NCBI RefSeq assembly: GCF_003258945.1 | Contig: NZ_QLIX01000026.1 | Coordinates: 1 to 63,575 of the forward strand | DNA length: 63,575 nucleotides | Direction of reading: 5' to 3' | Origin: Roseicella frigidaeris | GTDB lineage: Bacteria; Pseudomonadota; Alphaproteobacteria; Acetobacterales; Acetobacteraceae | Shown: positions 1 through 7,424 of the stretch, one piece after another | Numbering within the stretch: the first letter of the stretch is position 1 | How the letters are laid out: each line of letters starts with the position of its first letter | Translations under genes and position numbers: made by a program | The notes under the pieces: generated by a model | Told to the model about the DNA's origin: nothing | Seen by the model: only the letters and a program-made list of their open reading frames with translations | Database searches by the model: none

Positions 1-101
1 CGCCGCCTCCGCCCAGAAAGCCGAGGCTAGCGTCCGAACATGGGTCAACTCTCAGTGGCAACTTCACCCCAAACCAGGTCAGATCTCAGTGGCAATCAAC
101 A
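1..101. mobile_element. Terminal end of an IS21-like insertion sequence (rest lies left of window)
   Basis: Bases 42-60 and 78-101 carry two related copies of a motif which, read on the minus strand, runs TTGCCACTGAGA then a short TGACC stretch. Read outward from 101 the end is TGTTGATTGCCACTGAGA. Repeated motifs of this kind with a TG...CA tip are typical of IS21-family ends. The inner edge abuts a broken gene at 101, as expected for an insertion boundary. The transposase genes are not in the window, so the family call rests on the terminal motif alone. Confidence 0.55.
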
Positions 102-247
102 CCGAAGACACCCACAGAGACCGGGAGCATGTCCTGGTCCCGCACCAAGTCCAGAGCAAGTTCCGCGACTTCCGAGTAGTTCAGAAAGTCGCTCTTCGTG
201 TCGACGTCAGACCACACAAATGCTTCTCCCCCTGGTGGGGCCTTCAT
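101..247 (-). pseudogene. N-terminal remnant of a KAP-family P-loop NTPase, cut by the IS end
   Basis: From the Met codon at 247 the frame reads about 49 residues. They include DFLNYSEVAELALDLV and then LPVSVGVFG, which is the pattern just before the Walker A motif in KAP NTPases (GVFGxWGxGKS). The match stops at GVFG, exactly where the IS21-like end begins, and four unrelated residues and a stop follow. Walker A and everything after it are missing, so the product cannot bind nucleotide. KAP NTPases occur in phage-defence systems such as Qat and in membrane-associated signalling. No clear ribosome site is visible, so an upstream Met at 325 is also possible. Confidence 0.5.
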
Positions 248-852
248 CGGTAGAGTCCAGGCTGCACCGATTGCGCGATCACGAACCCGTGTCCTGCAAC
301 GCGATAGTCCATGGCGGCGAGACATTCAAGCTCTAGTATATTTGTCCGGAGACTGCCACTACATATTGAGAAACCGCCCTTTCCGCTATCATGGCAATGA
401 GTGCGACTCGGCTATCTGTTGTCCTCGCCCCGGAACCCGGCGGCCCGCATGTGCTGCACCCACCGGGTGCAGCAGCCCTGGTTCGGTTCGCCCCAGACTC
501 GCAATAATCGCCGTTTAGCGGGCTGGGCAGAGGCGCCGTTCGCGGCCAGCGCCGTCAGCAACCGCAGCCGGTTCGCCGCATGCCGCCTCGTCCCGAGCCT
601 CCGGCCGAGAGAAATGTTCGGCATCGCATCAAGGCCCCTCCAGCGCCCGCGAACGTGGTGGCACTTCTGCCCTCGCGCATCGATGGATTGTCGGCTACGC
701 AGAGTGGCGACCACCTTATGGTCGAGCCACGAGGCGCTTCATCATCTTCGGCGAAAGCAAGGGGCCGAACTCGACGCCCGCAGGACCACGACATGCAGAT
801 CTCGACAGCTGTCCCGGTTCCCGGTGGAATGGGGACGAGTTCGCCCGCCCCC
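248..852. other. About 600-base stretch with no supportable gene
   Basis: Several open frames cross this stretch on both strands, but none has a recognisable domain or a good ribosome site. Overlapping arginine-rich frames are expected by chance in this composition. The frame of the downstream nuclease-like gene stays open back to 580, but residues upstream of 853 look like low-complexity read-through. The region probably contains the promoter of that gene. Confidence 0.5.
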
Positions 853-2109
853 ATGACCGCCCTGCTGCACCGCTGGCGGAACGACCCGGGCGCCACCTAT
901 CGCACATGGTTCCTCTGGGAGGAGCGGGTCAAGAATTTCCGCTCCATCCGGCGCGGCATTCAGCAGGTGGTCGCCGACATCAAGGCGGGCACCTTCGGCG
1001 TCGCCTACCGCGGCTCGTCGCTGGAGACGGTGGTCCACTCCATCGCCGAGCAGCGCCAGATCTTCAAAGGGGCGGACCACGCCTTCCTTTGGAAGCCAAA
1101 GCTGCGCATCCCCGACATATACGAAAGCCCGGAGAACCAGCGCGCTTTCGGCCGCCTGCTCGACGCCTGCGTCTGCTGCACCACGGAGCAGCAGGTCATC
1201 GCCGCCATCCGCGAGATTGACGCCAAGGCCATCAAGGGCCTCGGTCCCGCCGCCGCCAACCTGCTCTATTTTCTCCACCCGACCATCGTGCCGCCGTTCA
1301 ACACGGCCATTGTCAACGGGTACAACGCGCTGACCGGCGCGAAGGTGAAGCTCGGCCGGTGGGACGAGTACCTGGCGATGCGGCAAGGGATCCTTGCCCT
1401 GAACGCCGCACATCGCGGCCTTCTTTCGAACGACCTCGGCGCCATCGGCGGCCTGCTGTTCGACCTCGGCAGCGGCCGCTACCCGGCACCGCCACGCGAG
1501 GACGACGCCGCTGCCCGGGTCGCCTGGGAAGCCGACCTCGCCCGCGTGCGCGACGAGGGCGCGAAAGCCGCCAAGGCGCTGGCCGAGGCACAGGAGTCCG
1601 ATCATACCCACACCGAGGTGCAGGGCTGGCTGCGCGACCTCGGCCTGTCGCTCGGCTACCACGTCTGGATGGCGGCGAACGACCGCAGCCGCCCCCTGCA
1701 CGGCGGCAAGCTCGGCGACGGCTGCCTCGCCATCCTGCCCGGCTTCGACACCGGCGCGGGGGTGGACGCCGTCCGGCTGATTGACGTGCTGTGGCTCGAC
1801 AAGGATTCGAAGCGCATCGTCGCCGCCTACGAGGTGGAGCACACCACCTCCATCTACTCCGGCATCGTCCGCATGCTTGACCTGGCACTCGGGCCCGAGG
1901 CGCACGCCCTCGAGGGCATGTTCCTCGTAGCGCCGGACGGCCGCGAGGGCGAGGTGCGCGAGCAGCTGGCGCGGCCAGCCTTCTCACGCATCGCCGACCT
2001 CAAGGTGCGCTACCTGCCTTACGGCGAGCTGAAGGCGAACCGCGAGACCATCGCCAGGTTCGGGCACGGCATGAAGCCGATCCAGGCTATCTCGCGCGCT
2101 CTGGTCTAG
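853..2109 (+). CDS. Orphan protein with HhH region and PD-(D/E)XK-like nuclease core
   Basis: The 418-residue product (start chosen at MTALLHRW, where family-like sequence begins) has a helix-hairpin-helix-like stretch at 125-150 (AIKGLGPAAANLLYFLHP). The C-terminal domain has TEVQGWLRDLG at 254-264, IDVLWLD at 310-316 and YEVEHTTSIYSG at 326-337. The D311...E327-V-E329 spacing across two predicted beta strands resembles a PD-(D/E)XK core in which the usual Lys is replaced by the second Glu. This arrangement would suit a DNA-binding nuclease or a defence/repair enzyme, but no activity is known to me. No partner methyltransferase is present. It sits beside an IS-truncated NTPase gene in a lower-GC accessory zone. 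Confidence 0.6.
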   Translation: MTALLHRWRNDPGATYRTWFLWEERVKNFRSIRRGIQQVVADIKAGTFGVAYRGSSLETVVHSIAEQRQIFKGADHAFLWKPKLRIPDIYESPENQRAFGRLLDACVCCTTEQQVIAAIREIDAKAIKGLGPAAANLLYFLHPTIVPPFNTAIVNGYNALTGAKVKLGRWDEYLAMRQGILALNAAHRGLLSNDLGAIGGLLFDLGSGRYPAPPREDDAAARVAWEADLARVRDEGAKAAKALAEAQESDHTHTEVQGWLRDLGLSLGYHVWMAANDRSRPLHGGKLGDGCLAILPGFDTGAGVDAVRLIDVLWLDKDSKRIVAAYEVEHTTSIYSGIVRMLDLALGPEAHALEGMFLVAPDGREGEVREQLARPAFSRIADLKVRYLPYGELKANRETIARFGHGMKPIQAISRALV

Positions 2110-3015
2110 GCGTGCGTTCCGGGAGGCGAATCCCGCGTGGCTGTGGCGGCGGGAGAGCCGCCACGGCCACGCGGACATGCCCGGCAGGTCAGGCCGCTGG
2201 CCGCACGGTTGCTTCGTCGCATTCCTGCACTTCGACCGTGACGTGGACAATGCCGAGGTCCTCCGGGATCAGCGCCTGGTAGTGCTCGGGCGGCCGGGGC
2301 GGAGGATTTCCGGCTCATCTCCGCTCCCTGGCGGTTACGATGAGCCAGAAATCCTCCGCTCTTTAACCTAGCCCGCCGTCTCATTGGTCTGGACGGCGAA
2401 CGCCCCGACCCGCGCACCAGCTTTCATTGGTCACCTAGGCCCGTTCAGCCGTGCTCATCGCCGGGAGAACCACACCGGTTTTGAAGGGATTGATTAACCA
2501 CTACTAGGCTCTGAAGCTCCTTACCGGCCGTTTGGAAAGGTCGGCACTCTACAAGGTCTTGGGCCCATGACGGCTGCGCAGCGCTCGGTGCTGTGCCCCA
2601 TGACCCTTTTCAAACGGGCTCTTACTCCATTCCGGAAGGCCGGCTGGGAGACTCTGGACGTGTCACGGTGAAGCATGATGCTGCAACCATGCGCTTGCTG
2701 TCAGCACTGCTCTAGTGGTCTGGTTATTTCGTATGCGCTCCTGCGCTTACCTCCTTCTGTCGCAGGAAGGAGAAGATCCCAACCGACACTCTGTCCGGCG
2801 CCTCCGCTGTGCTCTCACGAGAGCGCTGTTCAACAGCATCTTTGCCCGTGTCCAGTCGCATCATTTTTCTAACCAACGCCATCGCGGGGAGGTTTGAGGC
2901 CAATGAGGAGAGTATGTTCGGATACAGCGGGCGATTTCTATCGGGGGCGGGCATCGGATTTCCGGAAATCGGAGGTTTTGAGCGTGGAAAGTATGAAAAT
3001 GAACGGGGGCGATTA
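2110..3015. other. About 900-base gene-poor accessory stretch
   Basis: Base composition here is visibly less GC-rich than in the rest of the window. No open frame shows a convincing domain or ribosome site. The stretch contains the long inverted repeat at 2299-2359. Short frames at 2177-2371, 2675-2897 and 2724-3059 look accidental. The region reads like a mosaic of old insertions between the nuclease-like gene and the broken GapR gene. Confidence 0.5.
2299..2359. repeat. 21-bp inverted repeat with 19-nt loop
   Basis: Arms at 2299-2319 and 2339-2359 pair over 21 positions with one mismatch (core GGAGGATTTC and GAAATCCTCC). There is no T-run on either side, so it is not a typical intrinsic terminator. 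A remnant of a small mobile palindrome or a structured RNA are both possible. Confidence 0.75.
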
Positions 3016-3129
3016 GGCTTCGACGTGAAGGTCGTGCGGCAGCTCATCTCCATCCGCAAGAAGGAGCCGGCCGAGGTGGAGGAGCAGGAGACGCTGCTCG
3101 AGCTCTACCGCCGCGCCCTCGGCATGTGA
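3016..3129 (+). pseudogene. C-terminal remnant of a GapR/DUF2312 DNA-binding protein
   Basis: The last 37 residues of the frame, GFDVKVVRQLISIRKKEP onward to LLELYRRALGM, match the C-terminal half of the DUF2312/GapR family (usually about 85-90 residues; GapR binds overtwisted DNA ahead of replication and transcription). The N-terminal coiled-coil that normally precedes GFDVK is absent. The residues upstream in the same frame do not resemble the family. Loss of the first half suggests a recombination breakpoint near 3015. Function is unlikely. Confidence 0.7.
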
Positions 3130-3138
3130 GCGGCGCCC

Positions 3139-3162
3139 GCGGCGGGGCCACGGCCCCGCCGC
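3139..3162. terminator. GC-rich hairpin between convergent gene ends
   Basis: Arms 3139-3149 and 3152-3162 (GCGGCGGGGCC and its complement) pair perfectly over 11 bp with a 2-nt loop. It lies between the broken GapR gene and the convergent universal stress protein. No U-run follows, so termination activity is inferred from position only. Confidence 0.5.
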
Positions 3163-3217
3163 GCCGGCGGCGCCGCGGTCTTGTCGCGCCGGCGGCGCGA
3201 TCAGGGCGACAGCAGCG

Positions 3218-4066
3218 TCAGTGTGACATCAGCACCGGCACGGTCATCTCCCGCAGCAGCGTGCGGGTGACGCCGCCGAGCGCCAACTCGCGCAGCCGCG
3301 AATGGCCATAGGCGCCGACCACGAGCAGGTCCGGCCCAAGCTCCGCCGCGCGGTTCAGCAGCGACACCCCGTCCGGCAGCCCGGACGCCGTGACGTGCTC
3401 CACCTCCGCCTTCACGCCGTGCCGGGCCAGGTGCAGGGCGATGTCGGCGCCCGGCTCGGCGCCATGGGCGCCGGGCGCGTCGCCGGGATTGACCGCGAGC
3501 ACGGTGACCCGCTCCGCCGCCGCCAGGATCGGCAGCGCGTCGGCCACCGCCCGCGCCGCCTCCCGGCTGGCGTTCCAGCCCACCAGCACATGCCGGCCGA
3601 GGCTCTCGAAGGACCCGTCATGGGGCACCAGCAGCACCGGCCGCCCGGCGGCGAAGAGCACCCGCTCGACCGACTGCGCCGCGCCCGGCGGCGAGGCCTC
3701 CGGATCGGTCTGGCCGAGGATGGCGAGATCGGCGTAGCGGGCATGCAAGGCCAGGACCTCCGGCAGCGCCCCCTCGACGAGGCGCCATTCGCCGGCGAGG
3801 CCCTCGCGCCGCATGGCGTCGCGGAACCCCGCCTCCACGCCGGCGCCGGCCCGCAGCGCATCGGCGCGGAGCTGGTCGAGCACCTGGCCGACCAGCGGCG
3901 CGCTGTTGCCGGCATCCGCCATGGCGAAGGCGGGCAGCAGGGCATCGACCACGAACAGCCCGACCAGATGCGCATCGTGCCGCCGCGCCAGGTCGGCGGC
4001 GAGGCGCAGCCGCCCGGCCGCGCGCGGCGAGGCGTCGAGATGCACCAGGATGTCCTTCAGCGCCAT
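3218..4066 (-). CDS. Tandem universal stress protein (UspA family)
   Basis: The 282-residue cytoplasmic protein starts at MALKDILVHLDAS and contains two UspA folds (about 1-148 and 157-280). The second keeps the ATP-binding pattern G-x2-G-x9-G at G251, G254 and G264, followed by LLREMTVPVLMSH, the usual terminal strand. In the first fold the equivalent motif is degenerate (ILGQTDPEA), so probably only the second half binds nucleotide. The family helps survival under stress; the ligand and trigger here are unknown. It lies 65 bases downstream of cysK on the same strand and may share its transcript. A longer 612-residue frame running through cysK is a GC-rich read-through artefact. Confidence 0.93.
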   Translation of the reverse strand: MALKDILVHLDASPRAAGRLRLAADLARRHDAHLVGLFVVDALLPAFAMADAGNSAPLVGQVLDQLRADALRAGAGVEAGFRDAMRREGLAGEWRLVEGALPEVLALHARYADLAILGQTDPEASPPGAAQSVERVLFAAGRPVLLVPHDGSFESLGRHVLVGWNASREAARAVADALPILAAAERVTVLAVNPGDAPGAHGAEPGADIALHLARHGVKAEVEHVTASGLPDGVSLLNRAAELGPDLLVVGAYGHSRLRELALGGVTRTLLREMTVPVLMSH

Positions 4067-4131
4067 GGCGTCTGTCCTCCCGTGTCGCCCGACCGGCGCT
4101 CCGCCGCCGCGCCCGGGGCGGCGCGGCGCGA

Positions 4132-5046
4132 TCAGCCGGGCAGGAAATCCGGCACCGAGAGATAGCGCTCGCCGGTGTCGTAATTGAAGCCCAGCACCCG
4201 CGATCCGGCCGGCAGCTGCGGCAGCTTCTGCGCGATGGCGGCCAGGGTGGCGCCGGAGGAGATGCCGACCAGCAGCCCCTCCTCGGTCGCGGAGCGCCGG
4301 GCGTAGTCCTTGGCCTCCTCCGCCGAGACCTGGATCACGCCGTCCAGCAGGTCGGTGTGCAGGTTCTTCGGCACGAAGCCGGCGCCGATGCCCTGGATCG
4401 GGTGCGGGGAGGGCGAGCCGCCGGAGATGACGGGCGAGGCCGAGGGCTCCACCGCGAAGACCTTGAGGTTCGGCCATTCCTTCTTGAGCACCTGGGCGCA
4501 GCCGGTGATGTGGCCGCCCGTGCCGACGCCGGTGATGAGAACGTCCAGCCCCTCCGGGAAGTCGGCCAGGATCTCGCGCGCCGTGGTGCGGACGTGGACG
4601 TCGATGTTCGCCGGATTCTCGAATTGCTGCGGCACCCAGGCGCCCGGCGTCTGCGCCGCCAGCTCCTCGGCGCGGGCGATGGCGCCCTTCATGCCCTTCT
4701 CGCGCGGCGTCAGGTCGAAGCGCGCGCCATAGGCCTGCATCAGCCGCCGCCGCTCGATCGACATGCTCTCCGGCATGACGAGCACCAGCGTGTAGCCCTT
4801 CACCGCCGCCACCAGGGCGAGGCCGATGCCGGTATTGCCCGAGGTCGGCTCGATGATCGTGCCGCCGGGGCGGAGCCGGCCGTCCTGCTCGGCGGCCTCG
4901 ACCATGGCGAGGGCGATGCGGTCCTTGATCGAGCCGCCGGGATTCTGGCGCTCCGACTTCACCCAGACCTCGGCATCGCCGAAGAGGCGGTTGATGCGGA
5001 TATGCGGCGTGCCGCCGATGGTCTCCAGGACGGTCTTCGCTTTCAT
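4132..5046 (-). CDS. cysK: Cysteine synthase (O-acetylserine sulfhydrylase)
   Basis: This PLP enzyme makes L-cysteine from O-acetylserine and sulfide. The 304-residue product has NPGGSIKDR with the PLP lysine at K41, the TSGNTG substrate loop, a GTGGH phosphate-binding loop and [11 protein letters not shown], all in family order. Length is typical of CysK/CysM. The start at 5046 follows GGAGTGACGTCGC. A 7-bp inverted repeat (5060-5091) overlaps its leader. It is divergent from the cytochrome c gene. CysK and CysM cannot be separated firmly by eye. Confidence 0.95.
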   Translation of the reverse strand: MKAKTVLETIGGTPHIRINRLFGDAEVWVKSERQNPGGSIKDRIALAMVEAAEQDGRLRPGGTIIEPTSGNTGIGLALVAAVKGYTLVLVMPESMSIERRRLMQAYGARFDLTPREKGMKGAIARAEELAAQTPGAWVPQQFENPANIDVHVRTTAREILADFPEGLDVLITGVGTGGHITGCAQVLKKEWPNLKVFAVEPSASPVISGGSPSPHPIQGIGAGFVPKNLHTDLLDGVIQVSAEEAKDYARRSATEEGLLVGISSGATLAAIAQKLPQLPAGSRVLGFNYDTGERYLSVPDFLPG

Positions 5047-5059
5047 GCGACGTCACTCC

Positions 5060-5091
5060 GTGGAATTTTGGTCATCTTTACGATATTCCAC
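5060..5091. promoter_or_regulatory. Inverted repeat in the cysK leader, possible operator
   Basis: GTGGAAT at 5060-5066 and ATTCCAC at 5085-5091 form perfect 7-bp arms separated by 18 bases, 14-45 bases upstream of the cysK start. The surrounding sequence is locally AT-rich (ATCTTTACGATATTCC). This could be a binding site for a cysteine or Fe-S regulator of the Rrf2 type, but no regulator gene is nearby and the assignment is speculative. Confidence 0.35.
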
Positions 5092-5202
5092 CATTTGGGC
5101 CGGCGGAAGAACGGGCGCGCGAACAGCTTTCCGTGACCGACGGGCTCCCATCTGGTGAATCGCCCCCAGATCGCCTTCGCTTGGCGCAGGGGAGATTCGC
5201 GC

Positions 5203-5571
5203 ATGCATAGAATGATGATGATCGTGGTGGCCATGGCGGCGCTTCCGGCCGCGGCCTGGGCCGCCGGGGATGCCGAGGCCGGCAAGACGGCCTTCACGCG
5301 CCGCTGCACCGTCTGCCACTCCGTGGCCGAGGGGCAGAACAAGGTCGGGCCCTCGCTGCATGGCGTGGTCGGCCGGCCATCCGGACAGGTGGCGAATTTC
5401 AACTATTCCCCGGCGATGAAGAATGCCGGCAAGACCTGGGACGAGGCCACGCTCGACACCTACCTGACCGATCCCAAGGCGCTGGTTCCGGGCAACCGGA
5501 TGATCCTGGCCGGCATCAAGGACGAGGCCGAGCGGCAGAACATCATCGCCTATCTCGCCACGCAGAAATAG
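5203..5571 (+). CDS. Periplasmic class I c-type cytochrome
   Basis: A 122-residue secreted electron carrier. Residues 1-20 (MHRMMMIVVA to AAAWA) form a Sec signal peptide. The haem site is C35-T-V-C38-H39, and M100 in PGNRMILAG is the likely axial ligand. KVGPSLHGVVGR and FNYSPAMKNAG are typical of the c2/c550 family. GGGGAG lies 8-9 bases before the ATG at 5203. It could accept electrons from XoxG or feed a terminal oxidase, since the alcohol-oxidation locus begins just downstream. Confidence 0.92.
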   Translation: MHRMMMIVVAMAALPAAAWAAGDAEAGKTAFTRRCTVCHSVAEGQNKVGPSLHGVVGRPSGQVANFNYSPAMKNAGKTWDEATLDTYLTDPKALVPGNRMILAGIKDEAERQNIIAYLATQK

Positions 5572-5614
5572 GCCGGGGCGGCGTCCCTTCGCGCCGGCTC
5601 GCGGGGGCCGCTCC

Positions 5615-5654
5615 AGACCACGATCCGCGAACCGGCGTGCGCGGATCGTGGTCT
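5615..5654. terminator. Perfect 15-bp hairpin between convergent genes
   Basis: Arms AGACCACGATCCGCG (5615-5629) and its exact complement (5640-5654) enclose a 10-nt loop. The hairpin sits between the cytochrome c gene and the oppositely oriented DUF2380-like gene. It overlaps the stop codon of the latter, which reads TAGACCACG. It could act as a bidirectional terminator although no T-run is present. Confidence 0.6.
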
Positions 5655-6153
5655 AGTGCCCGGCCTCCGGCCCGGCCAGGAGGCGATGCCGCAGCAGCCA
5701 GGCGATGCCGTGGCGCCAGCTCTCGTCGGTGTTGCCGCGGATATCGGCCTGCCAGGCGCCGCGCGCCTCGCCGGAGGCGGCATCGAGCATGACGATGTGG
5801 ATGCCGAGGATCAGGTTGCTCACCTTGTGCACCACCGTGACGAGGGCGAGCTGCGCGCCGAGCGCCGCGGCCGCCTCGGCGGCGCAGGAGGGGCAGGTGC
5901 CGGGGGCCGGCCCGGCGGCGAGACGCGCGCGCTGCGGCGCGGGATCGACCGGGCTGTAGCGGCCGGACGCCGCCAGCCCCTTCCGCAGCTGCTCGCCGAT
6001 CATGGCGAGGCGGCGCTGCTGCGCGGGCGTCTCGCCCTCGCCGGAGGTGTCGCGCAGCTCGGGATCGAGGACTAGGATGGTCGTGGCGGCCCTGGCCGGC
6101 GCCGCGGCCGACAGCAGGAGCGGCAACCAAGCCGTACGGCGTGTCAGGCGCAT
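5653..6153 (-). CDS. Secreted DUF2380/DUF3280-like protein of the quinoprotein locus
   Basis: The 166-residue product has a signal peptide (about 1-22, ending APARA), then TTILVLDPELRDTSGEG, a start typical of DUF2380-type proteins often seen beside PQQ dehydrogenase genes. A CPSC pair lies mid-protein (GTCPSCAAEA, about 86-95). The C-terminal DESWRHGIAWLLRHRLL is a family-like ending. The molecular role is unknown. It is divergent from the PQQ-associated binding protein, with 68 bases between the two starts, so they probably share a control region. Confidence 0.7.
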   Translation of the reverse strand: MRLTRRTAWLPLLLSAAAPARAATTILVLDPELRDTSGEGETPAQQRRLAMIGEQLRKGLAASGRYSPVDPAPQRARLAAGPAPGTCPSCAAEAAAALGAQLALVTVVHKVSNLILGIHIVMLDAASGEARGAWQADIRGNTDESWRHGIAWLLRHRLLAGPEAGH

Positions 6154-6221
6154 CCGGTCTCCTGTCCTGCTGGCCCTGCCGGCAGGATGCCAGCCCGGAG
6201 CAGAGAAGGGGAGGAAACCAC

Positions 6222-7424
6222 GTGGCGGTCTTGCGCCCTTTCGGCCGGCGGGCCCTGTGGGCCGCCGCCCTCCTCGCTGCCGCGCCGCCAGGCCTCGGGC
6301 GAGCCGAGGAGGCGCCGCCGCTCCGCATCGGCTACCTCGCCCTGAAGGTGCCGCGGCCGCTCCCCGCCTCGCTGGTCGAGCCGCCGCCGAAGGATGAGGG
6401 GGTGCAGGGCGCGCGCCTCGGCCTGCAGGACAATGCGACGACGGGCCGCTTCACCGGCCAGCGCTTCGCCCTCGAGGAGCGCCGCGCCGAGGCGGCGGAG
6501 GAGGTGATGCCGGCGCTGCGCGAGATGCTCGGGCAGGGGCTGCGCCTGGTCGTCGCCGATCTGCCCGCCGACCTGCTGCTGCAGGCCGCCGCCGAGCCGG
6601 GCGCGGTGCTGCTCAACATCGGCGCGCCGGACGATGCGCTGCGCAACGAATCCTGCCGGCGCAACCTGTTCCACGTGCTGCCGAGCCGCGCCATGCTGAC
6701 CGACGCGCTGGCGCAGTACCTGGCGGTGAAGCGATGGCGGACCCTCTTCCTCGCCGCCGGCCCCGGCCCGGGCGACCAGCTCTATGCCGAGGCGATGCGG
6801 CGGGCGGCGAAGAAATTCGGGCTGCGCATCGTGCTCGACAAGCCCTGGACCCACGACCCCGGGGCGCAGCGCACCGATACCGGCCACATGTCCATCGCCG
6901 CCGAGGCGGCGCGCTTCACCCAGGGCGCGCCGGCCTATGACGTCCTGGTGGTCGCCGACGAGGCCGATGACTGGGGCGACAGCCTCGCCTGGCGCACCAC
7001 CGATCCGCGGCCGGTCGCCGGCACCCAGGGGCTGACGCCCACCCTCTGGTCGCCGGTGCACGAGCAATGGGGCGCGACCCAGCTGCAGCGGCGCTTCCGC
7101 GCCCAGGCCGGGCGGGCGATGACGCCGCTCGATCACGCCGCCTGGCTGGCGCTGCGGACGATCGGCGAGGCGGCGGTGCGCAGCCACTCGACCGATCCGG
7201 GTGCGGTGGCCGACTACCTGCGCAGCCCGCAATTCGAGGTCGCCGGCTTCAAGGGCGCCAAGCTTTCCTTCCGCGACTGGGACAACCAGCTGCGCCAGCC
7301 CATCCTGCTGGCCGGGCCGCGCTCGCTGGTCTCGGTCTCGCCGCAGCCTGGCTTCCAGCACCGCACCTCGGAACTCGACACCCTCGGCGCCGACCGGCCG
7401 GAGACGCAATGCCGCGCATCCTGA
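6222..7424 (+). CDS. PQQ-system ABC transporter substrate-binding protein
   Basis: The 400-residue type-1 periplasmic binding protein (Leu/Ile/Val-like fold) resembles the family annotated as the substrate-binding component of a PQQ-dependent alcohol dehydrogenase system. The start is GTG at 6222, with AGGGGAGG just upstream; the upstream ATG at 6141 has no such site. Residues 1-28 are a signal peptide. PLRIGYLALK begins the mature domain and LEERRAEAAEEVMPALREML follows. No cognate permease or ATPase is adjacent. It overlaps the beta-propeller gene by 16 bases. The ligand is unknown. Confidence 0.85.
   Translation: MAVLRPFGRRALWAAALLAAAPPGLGRAEEAPPLRIGYLALKVPRPLPASLVEPPPKDEGVQGARLGLQDNATTGRFTGQRFALEERRAEAAEEVMPALREMLGQGLRLVVADLPADLLLQAAAEPGAVLLNIGAPDDALRNESCRRNLFHVLPSRAMLTDALAQYLAVKRWRTLFLAAGPGPGDQLYAEAMRRAAKKFGLRIVLDKPWTHDPGAQRTDTGHMSIAAEAARFTQGAPAYDVLVVADEADDWGDSLAWRTTDPRPVAGTQGLTPTLWSPVHEQWGATQLQRRFRAQAGRAMTPLDHAAWLALRTIGEAAVRSHSTDPGAVADYLRSPQFEVAGFKGAKLSFRDWDNQLRQPILLAGPRSLVSVSPQPGFQHRTSELDTLGADRPETQCRAS

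Noticed and set aside
2189-2311. Short minus-strand frame ending HYQALIPEDLGIVHVTVEVQ and a stop
   Set aside because: It looks protein-like (cation-efflux-like tail), but it has no start, no ribosome site and is only 40 codons. I could not assign a family, so it is not listed as a gene.
2724-3059. 111-residue minus-strand frame with a protein-like stretch (MALVRKMMRLDTGKDAVEQ)
   Set aside because: No ribosome site or recognisable domain, and it overlaps the GapR remnant on the other strand.
3218-5056. 612-residue open frame that appears to fuse a protein to the universal stress protein
   Set aside because: The upstream part is the cysK gene read in another frame and is composed of Arg/Gly/Ala-rich sequence. 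The real UspA start is at 4066.
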